DNA of 29,100 nucleotides from JAHDCJ01 sp039028895 (GCA_039028895.1 JBCCHF010000059.1:1-29100), one strand, 5' to 3'; numbered from the stretch's first letter, positions 8,965-17,246 are shown. The notes: generated by a model not told the origin, from the letters alone. Numbers and translations: made by a program.

Positions 8965-9662
8965 AACTCGCGCTTCAATATTCCAATAAACGATGATTCG
9001 GTGGTTTCAATTACCGATTGGTATACTTCTGATTCCAGGAAATGGTTTAAAGTCATTTCATTTTCTGCAGCATATACAATAAGACCATCCATCACACAAG
9101 GTACCTGGAATCGGGCTTCCTTTTCATCCCCAGCAAACAAGTTGGCTTTTATCATGCCTGCAAAGATGATCTGTACAGGGTCTCTTAACTTCGGATCCTG
9201 GAGTAAACCCAACGTAGAATCATTTCCCTTGAAATGATGGATACCATAGTGCCTCTGCGTATCGCGAGTTGGCCTATCGGGTGTAATGGCGTTCTTTGCT
9301 GCAAAACCAAATGTGAATTTGTCAACCGAATTGATCCTGAGCAAACTAGCTATTTGGAAATACTTTTTTTCAACAATCGACTTAAACACATTCCCGGAAG
9401 GATATTTTACAATTAAAAGCGTATCTCTTTTCCTTTGATCATCCCCTTTTAAAACCTTTGTTATGCTTCCCTTAAATCTTAGTCGGCCGCCTGATTTTAG
9501 CAATAGCCGACCAACCAGAAGTCCATACAAATTATACATCCAGCCAAATTTGGTGTTAAACCAATTGATAGCGTAAAAATTGTTGTCCAAGGAAAATTTT
9601 TCATCCCTTGATTTGATGTAAATGTACCGTTTGCTGGAAATTTTGGCTTTGACCTGGTTCAT
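8961..9662 (-). CDS. Conserved-looking hypothetical protein, possibly a duplicated alpha/beta-barrel fold
   Basis: A 233-aa cytosolic protein with no signal peptide or membrane segment. I do not recognise the family with certainty. Two stretches look alike in pattern: about residues 78-118 (LLIVKYPSGNVF, a helix, then KFTFGFA) and about 190-230 (DGLIVYAAENEM, a helix, then SSFIGILKREF). Both resemble a strand-helix-strand half of a dimeric alpha/beta barrel, as in DUF1330- or EthD-like proteins, so an internal duplication is possible; this is inference. The stop codon lies in a TTAA shared with the convergent FG-GAP gene. It stands 100 nt downstream of the lipoprotein pair on the same strand and may be read through from it. 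Confidence 0.75.
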   Translation of the reverse strand: MNQVKAKISSKRYIYIKSRDEKFSLDNNFYAINWFNTKFGWMYNLYGLLVGRLLLKSGGRLRFKGSITKVLKGDDQRKRDTLLIVKYPSGNVFKSIVEKKYFQIASLLRINSVDKFTFGFAAKNAITPDRPTRDTQRHYGIHHFKGNDSTLGLLQDPKLRDPVQIIFAGMIKANLFAGDEKEARFQVPCVMDGLIVYAAENEMTLNHFLESEVYQSVIETTESSFIGILKREF

Positions 9663-9725
9663 ATCTGAAAAGAATTAGTTCTTTCAAATGTAACACAGAA
9701 TTTGGAATTTCTCTCATTGGATTAA

Positions 9726-9750
9726 GCAGGGCTCTTTCAAGAAACCCTGC
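9726..9750 (-). terminator. Hairpin after the lipoprotein pair, possible terminator
   Basis: Six-bp arms GCAGGG and CCCTGC enclose a 13-nt centre that can add a short TTTC/GAAA stem. It lies 13 nt beyond the stop of the 9763-10530 gene. No strong U-tract follows on the minus strand, so termination is uncertain. Confidence 0.45.
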
Positions 9751-9762
9751 GTTTCACTAATT

Positions 9763-10530
9763 CTAAAACCGGGTAGGGTCAAAAGGGAAATCGTCAAATT
9801 GGTCCAAAACACCATCTCCATCTGTATCCGTATTGACTGGCGCATCTTCTGGGGAGTACAACATTTGCCAACTGATAGGGAGGAAGGTGTTTACGATGAG
9901 ATTCGGGTATTCTTGTGTAGGACCCATGGTCACTTGTGCCGCAATAAAAGTAGTATTGAGGCCATCCACATAAGTGGTATTCATATTGATAACTGCCGTA
10001 AAATTGCCTGCCCGTAACATCACTGATGACCCATCAGTACGAATCACCCCATTATTAGTAGTCCCCGAATTGGCGCAGACAGTGGTGACGTTTGCCGGAT
10101 TACCGATAAAATTGAGAAATTGGGCAACTTCAAAATTCAAGGCATCATTTACGCCAATTATGCCATTAGTCTGGGTTGAGATCCATCGATAAAGTACCTG
10201 GTTATCTTGCCTGATTAAATTCACGCCTACAGTAGTGCCAAATTGATCAGATAAAGTAGTGGGAATGTATCCTGCAGGATAAACAAACCCAAGTGCAGGG
10301 AATTCAGGATGAAAATAGGTGCCACCAGGATTATTGATGACTGGTGTTCCACCTGGAAGGTCACCCCTTGGAATGCCGTTGGTTATATCCCACCAAACAG
10401 CTTCAGCGCCTACAACATTCGGGCAAATTTGAGAAGTAGCATTTTGCGGAAGCGTGATATTATCCTGTCCACAAGAAGCAATGAAGAAAAGCACTAAAAC
10501 AGAAACGATAACTTGAAAAAAAGTTTTCAT
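9763..10530 (-). CDS. Lipoprotein of an unrecognised family with C-terminal D-rich calcium motif (paralog 2)
   Basis: A 255-aa lipoprotein precursor with lipobox FIASC and lipidated Cys20, followed by GQDN. The core resembles the upstream neighbour along its length. Shared blocks are WWDITNGIPRGDLPGGTP, NPGGTYFHPEFPALGF, YPAGY, VGVNLIRQDNQ, the VTMGPTQE region and the PISWQMLY strand near the end. The last 20 or so residues contain DTDGDGVLDQFDDFPFDP, which looks like a thrombospondin type-3-type calcium loop. I do not recognise a named family for the core, which is mostly predicted beta structure. It could be a surface-exposed binding protein. Two Cys (about residues 36 and 151) are also present at similar places in the paralog and may form a disulfide. 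Confidence 0.85.
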   Translation of the reverse strand: MKTFFQVIVSVLVLFFIASCGQDNITLPQNATSQICPNVVGAEAVWWDITNGIPRGDLPGGTPVINNPGGTYFHPEFPALGFVYPAGYIPTTLSDQFGTTVGVNLIRQDNQVLYRWISTQTNGIIGVNDALNFEVAQFLNFIGNPANVTTVCANSGTTNNGVIRTDGSSVMLRAGNFTAVINMNTTYVDGLNTTFIAAQVTMGPTQEYPNLIVNTFLPISWQMLYSPEDAPVNTDTDGDGVLDQFDDFPFDPTRF

Positions 10531-10575
10531 GGGTAAAATCTTTTTTGAAATTCAGATAATTACCCATGAATAGAA

Positions 10576-10598
10576 GGCCTTAAAAAAAGGTCATCACT
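10576..10598 (-). promoter_or_regulatory. 17-nt palindrome plus GTCATCACT box upstream of lipoprotein paralog 2
   Basis: Arms GGCCTT and AAGGTC (one G-U pair) enclose five A residues at 10576-10592. The sequence runs into GTCATCACT at 10590-10598. The element ends 45 nt before the start at 10530. A matching element with different arm bases is found at the same distance before the other paralog. It could be an operator, an alternative-sigma promoter box or an RNA hairpin. Confidence 0.5.
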
Positions 10599-10609
10599 TT
10601 TTCGAAAAT

Positions 10610-11371
10610 TTATTGAACATTTGGATTGAAAGGCTCGGCGTCGTTTTCGTCAGCGACACCATCGTTATCAGAATCAAGGAAACCTTGACCAGTATAAAGC
10701 AATTGCCATCCAATTGGCAAATAGACATCAAGTATATTCGTTTCCAGATCAGCCGTAGGTCCAGCGGTAACTTGTGAAAAAATGAAAGATGATGGCAACC
10801 CTTCTACAGTCGTTACACTGACCGTAACATTTGCTGTAATACCGCCAAATCTGATGAGTTTTGTTGAGCCTGACATTGTAATACCTGGAGCAGGGAAATT
10901 TACGCCTTGATCCTCGCAAACAGTCTGAACACCACCTGCACTGCCGAAAAAGCTAAGCAATTGATTGATCTCAAATGCTCTCACATCGTCAACACTTACA
11001 AATCCACTAACTGTTGAATTATTATATCTCCAAACTCCCTGGTTATCATTTTTGATCAGGTTTACCCCAATATTAACTCCGTCATTAACAGTCTCAGGGG
11101 TCCATCCGGCAGGATATTGAAATCCTAAAAGTGGCTGGGCAGGATGAAAATAGGTCCCTCCCGGATTTTTGATAGTTGGAACACCTCCAGGGATATCACC
11201 TCTTGCGAATCCGTTGAAAATATCCCAGTAAATTGCTTCTACTCCCGAAACTTCCATACAGCCCTGCAAGGAAGTTGCACTTTGAGCTGCCTGAATTTCA
11301 TCTTTGCTACAGGATGACATCAGCGTGATAATGAAAATAACCGAAAAGAAAGCGATGACTGAATTTTTCAT
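10610..11371 (-). CDS. Lipoprotein of an unrecognised family with C-terminal D-rich calcium motif (paralog 1)
   Basis: A 253-aa lipoprotein precursor. The lipobox is LMSSC with Cys21, followed by SKDE, which fits the acidic surface-export signal described for Bacteroidota lipoproteins. The body aligns with the downstream paralog: EAIYWDIFNGFARGD, IPGGVPTIKNPGGTYFHP, LLGFQYPAGW, VNLIKNDNQG, FSQVTAGPT and YLPIGWQLLYTGQ. It ends in DSDNDGVADENDAEPFNP, again like a type-3 thrombospondin calcium loop. The two genes lie head to tail 79 nt apart, so they arose by tandem duplication and may be cotranscribed, although each also has its own palindromic upstream element. Function unknown. Confidence 0.86.
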   Translation of the reverse strand: MKNSVIAFFSVIFIITLMSSCSKDEIQAAQSATSLQGCMEVSGVEAIYWDIFNGFARGDIPGGVPTIKNPGGTYFHPAQPLLGFQYPAGWTPETVNDGVNIGVNLIKNDNQGVWRYNNSTVSGFVSVDDVRAFEINQLLSFFGSAGGVQTVCEDQGVNFPAPGITMSGSTKLIRFGGITANVTVSVTTVEGLPSSFIFSQVTAGPTADLETNILDVYLPIGWQLLYTGQGFLDSDNDGVADENDAEPFNPNVQ

Positions 11372-11415
11372 GGTTGAATATTTTAGAATCGAGTTTTATT
11401 TCACCTTAACATCGG

Positions 11416-11438
11416 GACATTTTAAAAATGTCATCACT
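11416..11438 (-). promoter_or_regulatory. 17-nt perfect palindrome plus GTCATCACT box upstream of lipoprotein paralog 1
   Basis: Arms GACATTTT and AAAATGTC surround a single A at 11416-11432. The right arm runs into GTCATCACT (11430-11438), followed by a TT/GAAAA-like tract. The palindrome ends 44 nt before the start at 11371. Length, spacing and flank match the element before paralog 2. Confidence 0.55.
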
Positions 11439-11525
11439 CTTCAGAAAAAAAGCCAACAATCCGCCGAAGGGTAAAACCCGGACAAGCTCTAATTCCTTAT
11501 CTTCAAACCAAACATCCTCAACACC

Positions 11526-13289
11526 ATGAAAAAGATTTTCGGATTTCTCGCATTGGCTACTATCATTTTACTTATAGGTTACCAGTACCTGATGAAAGAT
11601 TTCAAACAAACAAAAAGCTTGATTTTCCAAAATGGGGTGATCTACACCTTGGAAAATGATGCGCCCAAAGCACAAGCCGTGTTGGTTGAAGACGGTTACA
11701 TTAAAGCTGTTGGTAGTAATGATGAAGTTTTGTCACTTAAAACCCCTAAAACTGAAATTATTGATCTGGAAGGCAAAACCATGTTTCCCGGTTTTATTGA
11801 TCCCCATACCCATATGGCTTTGAGCTCTTTTCTACATCCGATGGTCGATCTATCGGGTTTCAAACATCGTACCCCTGAGCAGGTATGGAACCACCTTCGG
11901 GAAAGTGTAAAAAACTTCGAGAAAGGAGCCTGGATTGTGTGTAAAGGTTTGGATCCGATTCTAGTTGAAGGCCTGGATGCTCCAAAGATTGATATGCTGG
12001 ATGAAATGGTACCTGACAATCCTTTGATCATTTTATCTCAAAGTCTCCATACCTATTGGGGAAACACAATGGCTTTTTCACGGGTCGGGATTGATAAAGA
12101 CACACCTGATCCTTCTCAGTCCAGTTATTACGAAAGAACCCCGCAGGGTGAGTTGACCGGATTAATTGCCGAACAATTGGCTTTTGCCCCATTCGCGCAA
12201 GCCATTCTGGGGGCAGTAGATTCCAAAACTTTGATAAATGCAGCAGTTGATGTTATGAAGGCTTATGCCAAAAGAGGAAACACGACACTAGTGACAACGG
12301 GAATTTCAGTTAATGATAGTAAGCCGCTGCGCTTATACAAACACCTTTCGGCTGAAAAACCTGAAATTGTCAACCAGGCATTATCCAAACTCGGAATGCT
12401 TCCAAAGAGGGCCCCACTGCCAAGACATTTCATATACATCAGGCACGATCGACTTCACCTTATGCCTGAAAGTCCGCAAAACGGAGATGATTTTTATCGG
12501 GTTCTGGGCGTAAAACACTGGTATGATGGATCGCCTTATACAGGATCCATGTATTTGTCGCAGCCCTATCTCATGTCTGAACTTTCCCGTGAAGGGCTGC
12601 ATATCAAAGAGGGCTATGCAGGTGAACCACTTGTTGAACACAATGAACTAGTCAATTGGATAACTACCCATCAGCAAGCTGGTTGGCAAGTTTTGGTTCA
12701 TACACAGGGTGATCTTGCCATCAACGAGGTTCTGGAAGCTTTCGAAGCAGTCGAAAACGCTGGCAATGAAATTGCCGCCTTTCGTCATAGACTTGAACAC
12801 TGCCTGTTGATGGATTCCCTTGGTATTGTGAAAGCGAAGGCTCTTAATGTGAATCCAAGTTTCCATATCAATCATCTTTACTATTATGGAAAAGCACTGA
12901 AAAATGATTTGATCGGTGAAAAATTGGCGGAAAAGATGCTACCACTCAGATCAGCGTTAGATGCAGGCATGACCATTTCTTTACATGCGGATCAGCCTAT
13001 GTTTGAAAGTCATCCATTTAGCCTCATCAGAACTGCTGTTGAACGCAAAACCAAGGAAGGAGAGCTATTGGGAGAACGTGAAGTCATTACACTTGATGAA
13101 GCCATCCGTTCCCTGACCATAGATGCTGCCTGGCAAATCAAAATGGAAGATAAATTAGGATCAATTAAGACAGGGAAATTCGCTGATTTGATTATTCTGG
13201 ACCATGATCCATACAGCATTCCGGTAACGGAACTGGATAAAATTGAGGTTTTGGCAACCTATATCCACGGTAACCAGGTGGCCTATTGA
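11526..13289 (+). CDS. YtcJ-type metal-dependent amidohydrolase, membrane-anchored
   Basis: A 587-aa protein of the amidohydrolase 3 (YtcJ/exoenzyme-regulatory AepA-like) group. One hydrophobic segment (about residues 4-20) without a clear cleavage site suggests an N-terminal anchor, placing the enzyme on the periplasmic face. The metal site is intact: HTH within FPGFIDPHTHM (His94, His96), Lys330 in GVKHWYDGS, His392 in VLVHTQGD, His421 or His425 in FRHRLEH, and Asp489 in SLHADQP. It also has the family's beta-sandwich ends (NGVIYTLE at the N-terminus, GKFADLIILDHDP at the C-terminus). Members hydrolyse C-N bonds of amides or cyclic compounds; the substrate here cannot be told. A 57-nt gap leads to the patatin gene on the same strand, so cotranscription is likely. 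Confidence 0.92.
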   Translation: MKKIFGFLALATIILLIGYQYLMKDFKQTKSLIFQNGVIYTLENDAPKAQAVLVEDGYIKAVGSNDEVLSLKTPKTEIIDLEGKTMFPGFIDPHTHMALSSFLHPMVDLSGFKHRTPEQVWNHLRESVKNFEKGAWIVCKGLDPILVEGLDAPKIDMLDEMVPDNPLIILSQSLHTYWGNTMAFSRVGIDKDTPDPSQSSYYERTPQGELTGLIAEQLAFAPFAQAILGAVDSKTLINAAVDVMKAYAKRGNTTLVTTGISVNDSKPLRLYKHLSAEKPEIVNQALSKLGMLPKRAPLPRHFIYIRHDRLHLMPESPQNGDDFYRVLGVKHWYDGSPYTGSMYLSQPYLMSELSREGLHIKEGYAGEPLVEHNELVNWITTHQQAGWQVLVHTQGDLAINEVLEAFEAVENAGNEIAAFRHRLEHCLLMDSLGIVKAKALNVNPSFHINHLYYYGKALKNDLIGEKLAEKMLPLRSALDAGMTISLHADQPMFESHPFSLIRTAVERKTKEGELLGEREVITLDEAIRSLTIDAAWQIKMEDKLGSIKTGKFADLIILDHDPYSIPVTELDKIEVLATYIHGNQVAY

Positions 13290-13346
13290 TTGAAAAAAGT
13301 AGGGAATTTGTCCTAACTTAACAAACAGGATGTAACAAAAACCCGC

Positions 13347-15776
13347 ATGAAAGTTCAGATAGAGGAAAAACATAAAACCCTGCTTTACAGGGGCGTAAAT
13401 TTTGTTTACAGATTTTTCTTCCTTGCCCCGAAACCAATCAGGCATATCATCATTTTCGAATTGATCTGGATCATGTTGATTTTTGGTTCAGGGCAAGGAG
13501 ATGAAATATTCACCTTTGCGTTTGAGAATTATATGCTGCAAACGACGGTAGGGAAGATTATTCATGCAGGCATCCTGTACTGGGGTTTTTTCATGCTGGC
13601 GTATTTCATTAATATGCAGTGTCGATGGATGTATGAAAAAGAAAGACGTAATGATAGCCTCGCCAAAGAGCAAAGTACGCATTTCGGGTTTCACCGCGAT
13701 AAATCCAACAGTGCACTTAGCCGACTGGCTTTACGCAGGCAATATGAAGAAGTACACGCAATCTTCTGGGCTTTACTGCCACTCGGACTCTTTGTTTACA
13801 AATACATTGCTGAATTTGGGTTTAGCAAATCACTGGTCCACGTAATAGCCTTGGTGGTGCTACTGGTTTTCTTTTTTCGCTTCTTTTTCAGAAAAAAAAT
13901 GGACATAAAAGGCTTTGTGGTTAAAGTCCTGACCATGGAAGAAACTTTGGATAAGAAAGAAATCGAAAAACTAAAAGTGGTAAGTACAGGCACAAATTTA
14001 AGCACACTGAAGTTACAACCAGTAATCGGTTCGACAAACCTGATGTCAGCTCAATCCACACCTACGTATTCAAAGATGGGAGGCTTCAAGGAAATAACAA
14101 TGAATTTCCTTGAACGTAAAGAGCAGCAAGACAACAGGCAATTGAAACTTTTCCAGAAACTGACCAACGATTTCTATGACTCCGAAGCGTGCAGTCGAAC
14201 CAACAGGATAGATAAAATGTTTCTTGCAATGGGGACTTTAGTGGCACTCGTTTACCTGGTGAAACCAACAACTGATGTATTGGGGCCGCTCACAATTTCA
14301 TTCTTGGGCATTATGTTTATTTCGATGCTGGTTACTGGGCTTTCTTACCTGTTGATTAAAGTAGATATCCCGACATTCATCCTTGTTGCCGGGTGGATAG
14401 TGTTCTGCAGTTATTTCAATAATAACCATACACTTAGAACAGTGTCTCAGGAGGAGGGCCAACGCATAGACAACCCGGAGATTAAAGATCATTTTGCCCG
14501 GTGGTTAGATTATCGACTTGAGGACTCTACTTTCCTTGCCGGAAAAACGGCTGAAAATCCCGCTCCGATCTATATCATTGCGTCTGAAGGTGGTGGAATC
14601 CGCTCTGCATATTGGACAGTCACCCTGCTTGAAAAGCTGCAGAAAAATTACCCCGACTTTTATGCCAAATGTTATGGCTTAAGCGGGGTTTCCGGAGGAA
14701 GCGTAGGCCTAGCAACTTTTAATGCATATTACAAAGACCATTTTATTGAGCAAACTGCATTTGATGCTGAGCAGAAGTATATCAGCGAGTACAGGTCATC
14801 ATATGATATGGACGCTAATGTGGGCAGTGCTGTTGACAAACAACTGGAAGACGAACTGGAAGACGAATTTACGGGGTATTATTACTCAAGGGCTTCTTCG
14901 GTGCTTGGTGAAGATTATTTGACTCCGGTTTTAACCGGATTATTATTTCCGGATATGATTCAGCGTGTATTGCCCTTTTGCCTCCCTACTCTTGACAGGG
15001 CACGCCTCATTGAAAATTCATGGGATTTAAGTTATAAAAAGCATACAGGCTTCAAAACCCTCAAAGGTGGTATGGAAAGTCTATGGGATGGCAGAGCCGA
15101 ATGGGAGCTTCCCAACCTTTTCTTTAATACGACAAGGGTTGAGACTGGTGAAAAAGTAGTGATCAGTAACCTGAAGCTGGACCCTGAGTTTTTCCCCAGA
15201 TCAATAGACTTAGCAACGGAGGTTGAACAGGAGTTTCTTCTAAAAAGTGCTGCTTTTGCAAGTGCAAGGTTCCCGCTCATTACCCCTGTGGCCCGAATAG
15301 ATAAACCTAATGGAGAAACCTGGGGGAATATCGTAGATGGTGGGTATTTTGACAATACCGGCCTGCACACGGCTCTTGAAATTGTAGATATGATCAATGA
15401 GGAAGTCCCGGATTCTTTACCTATAAGACCAGTTGTGATTGCCATCCGAAACTCGAGAGATAAAACAGGGGAATTCCCAGCCCAAAAAGGCATGCATGAG
15501 ACCCTGTCCCCAGTCAAATCATTCTACAATTCATGGGGAGCACGAGCTAATTATTATGCTGTGGATGTCGATAACCTGGCCAATGAACTGGATTTCGAGT
15601 ATCTGCTGTTTAATTTACCATTTGTCAATGACGAAGGAGAAGACCTGGGTTTTCCCCTGGGATGGACACTTTCCGCAGATACCCGAGCCCAGATGAATGT
15701 CATGGTAGAAAAGGTCGACAAGCAGGGCAGAAATTTCACGAACTACAAGCGTCTAGGTAAACTGGAAGGCGAGTAG
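13347..15776 (+). CDS. Patatin-like phospholipase with N-terminal polytopic membrane domain
   Basis: An 809-aa protein. The N-terminal half has about six or seven hydrophobic segments (near residues 34-48, 68-90, 138-155, 161-181, 291-307, 314-337 and 343-357). A charged, probably cytosolic loop lies between 182 and 288. The C-terminal catalytic part, from about residue 405, carries the patatin signatures: the oxyanion loop EGGGIRS (414-420), the nucleophile elbow GVSGG with Ser449, and the dyad Asp664 in VDGGYFDN. Patatins hydrolyse acyl esters of phospholipids or neutral lipids. The membrane domain would keep the enzyme at the inner membrane, presumably acting on membrane lipids. It follows the amidohydrolase gene and converges with a fatty-acid-hydroxylase-family gene, so a lipid-remodelling context is possible but unproven. 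Confidence 0.9.
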   Translation: MKVQIEEKHKTLLYRGVNFVYRFFFLAPKPIRHIIIFELIWIMLIFGSGQGDEIFTFAFENYMLQTTVGKIIHAGILYWGFFMLAYFINMQCRWMYEKERRNDSLAKEQSTHFGFHRDKSNSALSRLALRRQYEEVHAIFWALLPLGLFVYKYIAEFGFSKSLVHVIALVVLLVFFFRFFFRKKMDIKGFVVKVLTMEETLDKKEIEKLKVVSTGTNLSTLKLQPVIGSTNLMSAQSTPTYSKMGGFKEITMNFLERKEQQDNRQLKLFQKLTNDFYDSEACSRTNRIDKMFLAMGTLVALVYLVKPTTDVLGPLTISFLGIMFISMLVTGLSYLLIKVDIPTFILVAGWIVFCSYFNNNHTLRTVSQEEGQRIDNPEIKDHFARWLDYRLEDSTFLAGKTAENPAPIYIIASEGGGIRSAYWTVTLLEKLQKNYPDFYAKCYGLSGVSGGSVGLATFNAYYKDHFIEQTAFDAEQKYISEYRSSYDMDANVGSAVDKQLEDELEDEFTGYYYSRASSVLGEDYLTPVLTGLLFPDMIQRVLPFCLPTLDRARLIENSWDLSYKKHTGFKTLKGGMESLWDGRAEWELPNLFFNTTRVETGEKVVISNLKLDPEFFPRSIDLATEVEQEFLLKSAAFASARFPLITPVARIDKPNGETWGNIVDGGYFDNTGLHTALEIVDMINEEVPDSLPIRPVVIAIRNSRDKTGEFPAQKGMHETLSPVKSFYNSWGARANYYAVDVDNLANELDFEYLLFNLPFVNDEGEDLGFPLGWTLSADTRAQMNVMVEKVDKQGRNFTNYKRLGKLEGE

Positions 15777-15781
15777 AGAGT

Positions 15782-15807
15782 TCAATCTGCAATACTCAAT
15801 CTGCAAT
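15782..15807. repeat. Two direct copies of an intergenic 12-mer
   Basis: TCAATCTGCAAT occurs at 15782-15793 and 15796-15807. The exact reverse complement occurs once more in another intergenic stretch at 18848-18859, just after the 42-aa ORF. All three are outside recognised genes. Confidence 0.6.
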
Positions 15808-15838
15808 CTCAGAGTTAGGGAAAAGATTTTAGGTGTAA

Positions 15839-15859
15839 TATTTTGAAGTATTCAAAATA
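15839..15859. terminator. Perfect 21-bp inverted repeat between convergent genes, possible bidirectional terminator
   Basis: Nine-bp arms TATTTTGAA and TTCAAAATA enclose GTA. It lies about 63 nt past the patatin stop and 30 nt past the desaturase-family stop. The stem is A/T-rich and lacks a long U-tract, so it is either a weak two-way terminator or a protein-binding site. Confidence 0.5.
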
Positions 15860-15889
15860 CCCATTTCCTTAAAATTTGATTGCCGATTG

Positions 15890-16711
15890 CTAATAATCCG
15901 TTTTTATCGATTTATCAAACGGGATATTCAACTGATATTTGATATTCTCATCCAGACTGTCGTCAAGTACATCGAGCCCGTATTGAACTTGATTTGGATC
16001 ACCATATACCATAGTTCCGAACATTCTGTCCCAGAAAGAGAAGATATTTCCAAAGTTGGTATCGGTCCATGGTCTTTCGAAGTGGTGGTGGAATTTATGC
16101 ATGTATGGTGTGACAATAACAAAGCTTAATGCCTTATCGAGCCAAATAGGCATTTGGATGTTAGCATGTGTAAAATATGCGAAGAAAACCGATAAAATTC
16201 TGTAGAAAAGATAGAAAGCGATTGGCATCCCTGTAATCACAATAGCGAATAATGAGAAGACTTCCCGCAAGGTATAATCACCTGGGTGATGGCGTGTTCC
16301 CGTTGTGGCATCCACATGAGAATCACTATGATGGACCATGTGCAATTTCCACATCCATTTCACTTTATGAAGCAAGTAATGGACAAAGTACTGTGCAACA
16401 AGATCCAGGAACATGACGGCTATCAACAGCTCAGCCCAAATCGGCAGATCGATAAAATGGAAAAAGCCAATGCCGTTTTTCATGGTCCATGCAAACAAAC
16501 CAACCGTGGCAATTCCAAACAACAAGTTGATGATGATACTGAATCCGAGGAATACGAGGTTGACTCCAGCATGCCGCCATTTTTTGTAATTCAATTTGAA
16601 AAGTGGAAAGCTGCCTTCTGCTGCCCAACTTAATGAAAGACAGATGAAAATCCAGGCCAGCTTTTGCCATGAGGGCATTTGCTCGAAGAAAAGTAAAAAT
16701 GATTCCATCAT
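15890..16711 (-). CDS. Sterol desaturase / fatty acid hydroxylase superfamily membrane enzyme
   Basis: A 273-aa integral membrane protein with about four or five hydrophobic segments (near 16-30, 50-75, 92-112, 150-180 and 193-203). It has the di-iron histidine boxes of the family: HYLLH (His111, His115), HMVHH (His124, 127, 128), the extra RHHP pair (His141, 142) and HKFHHH (His205, 208-210). Such enzymes use O2 to hydroxylate or desaturate lipids at the membrane; in bacteria they act on fatty acids, carotenoids, hopanoids or ether lipids. Nothing here fixes the substrate. The start has two adjacent Met codons (16711 and 16708); either could be used. The gene is convergent with the membrane-bound patatin. 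Confidence 0.92.
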   Translation of the reverse strand: MMESFLLFFEQMPSWQKLAWIFICLSLSWAAEGSFPLFKLNYKKWRHAGVNLVFLGFSIIINLLFGIATVGLFAWTMKNGIGFFHFIDLPIWAELLIAVMFLDLVAQYFVHYLLHKVKWMWKLHMVHHSDSHVDATTGTRHHPGDYTLREVFSLFAIVITGMPIAFYLFYRILSVFFAYFTHANIQMPIWLDKALSFVIVTPYMHKFHHHFERPWTDTNFGNIFSFWDRMFGTMVYGDPNQVQYGLDVLDDSLDENIKYQLNIPFDKSIKTDY

Positions 16712-16830
16712 TGATAAATTTTGCTTACTGAAAACCGAATTTACAAAATAATAAATTCTATTCTCTATTAACCAAAATAGCCAACTTTGGTTTGAACCCT
16801 CGCAAATTGAAGGTGGATTTGGTATACTAA

Positions 16831-17211
16831 TTAGTCTTTAGAAGCTATAAAGTGATTAACTTCTATGCTATTGAGATTCAATAATATTTCCTTTCTCAAC
16901 TCAGAAACCAAGGTGAGTTGTTTGCACAATTTTAGTCGCTCCTCATTCGATCTCATTTCTACGGGGTTGCCTGTATTATGAGAAATTTTACATTCAAGTT
17001 TCTTCAATTTTTCCATCTTGGATTTGATGGATTCTACTTCGGAATAAATGGCCAGGATTTCAGATTCGGAATTAAAGTCTCCTTTTTCCATGATGGAATC
17101 AATTACTTTTTCGTATTTGACATCAATCGGGTTTTTAGTGGTTGTCATTAAACAAAGAAGGCAGAGAATCAATGCAAGAGCAGAGGCGGTAAGAGCTTTT
17201 AAAGTTTTCAT
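16831..17211 (-). CDS. Small exported or membrane-anchored helical protein, hypothetical
   Basis: A 126-aa protein starting MKTLKALTASALALILCLLC, a positively charged and strongly hydrophobic signal. LCLLC could be an atypical lipobox, but the residues before Cys fit poorly. The mature part is charged and looks mainly alpha-helical, with a coiled-coil-like run near residues 55-75 (SEVESIKSKMEKLKKLE), two Cys (about 73 and 95) and no recognised domain. It diverges from the von Willebrand A lipoprotein gene, and a perfect 12-bp palindrome lies 23 nt upstream of its start. Function unknown. Confidence 0.68.
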   Translation of the reverse strand: MKTLKALTASALALILCLLCLMTTTKNPIDVKYEKVIDSIMEKGDFNSESEILAIYSEVESIKSKMEKLKKLECKISHNTGNPVEMRSNEERLKLCKQLTLVSELRKEILLNLNSIEVNHFIASKD

Positions 17212-17234
17212 AACAGGGGTTTTTTATGGCTTTA

Positions 17235-17246
17235 TACCAATTGGTA
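17235..17246. promoter_or_regulatory. Perfect 12-bp palindrome upstream of the small exported protein gene
   Basis: TACCAATTGGTA is its own reverse complement. It lies 23 nt before the minus-strand start at 17211, within the divergent region shared with the vWA gene. It is a candidate regulator site. Confidence 0.4.

Noticed and set aside
11526..16711. Amidohydrolase, patatin and hydroxylase as a dedicated lipid pathway
   Set aside because: Only the first two could be cotranscribed, the third is convergent, and none has a defined substrate. This is kept as context, not as a system.
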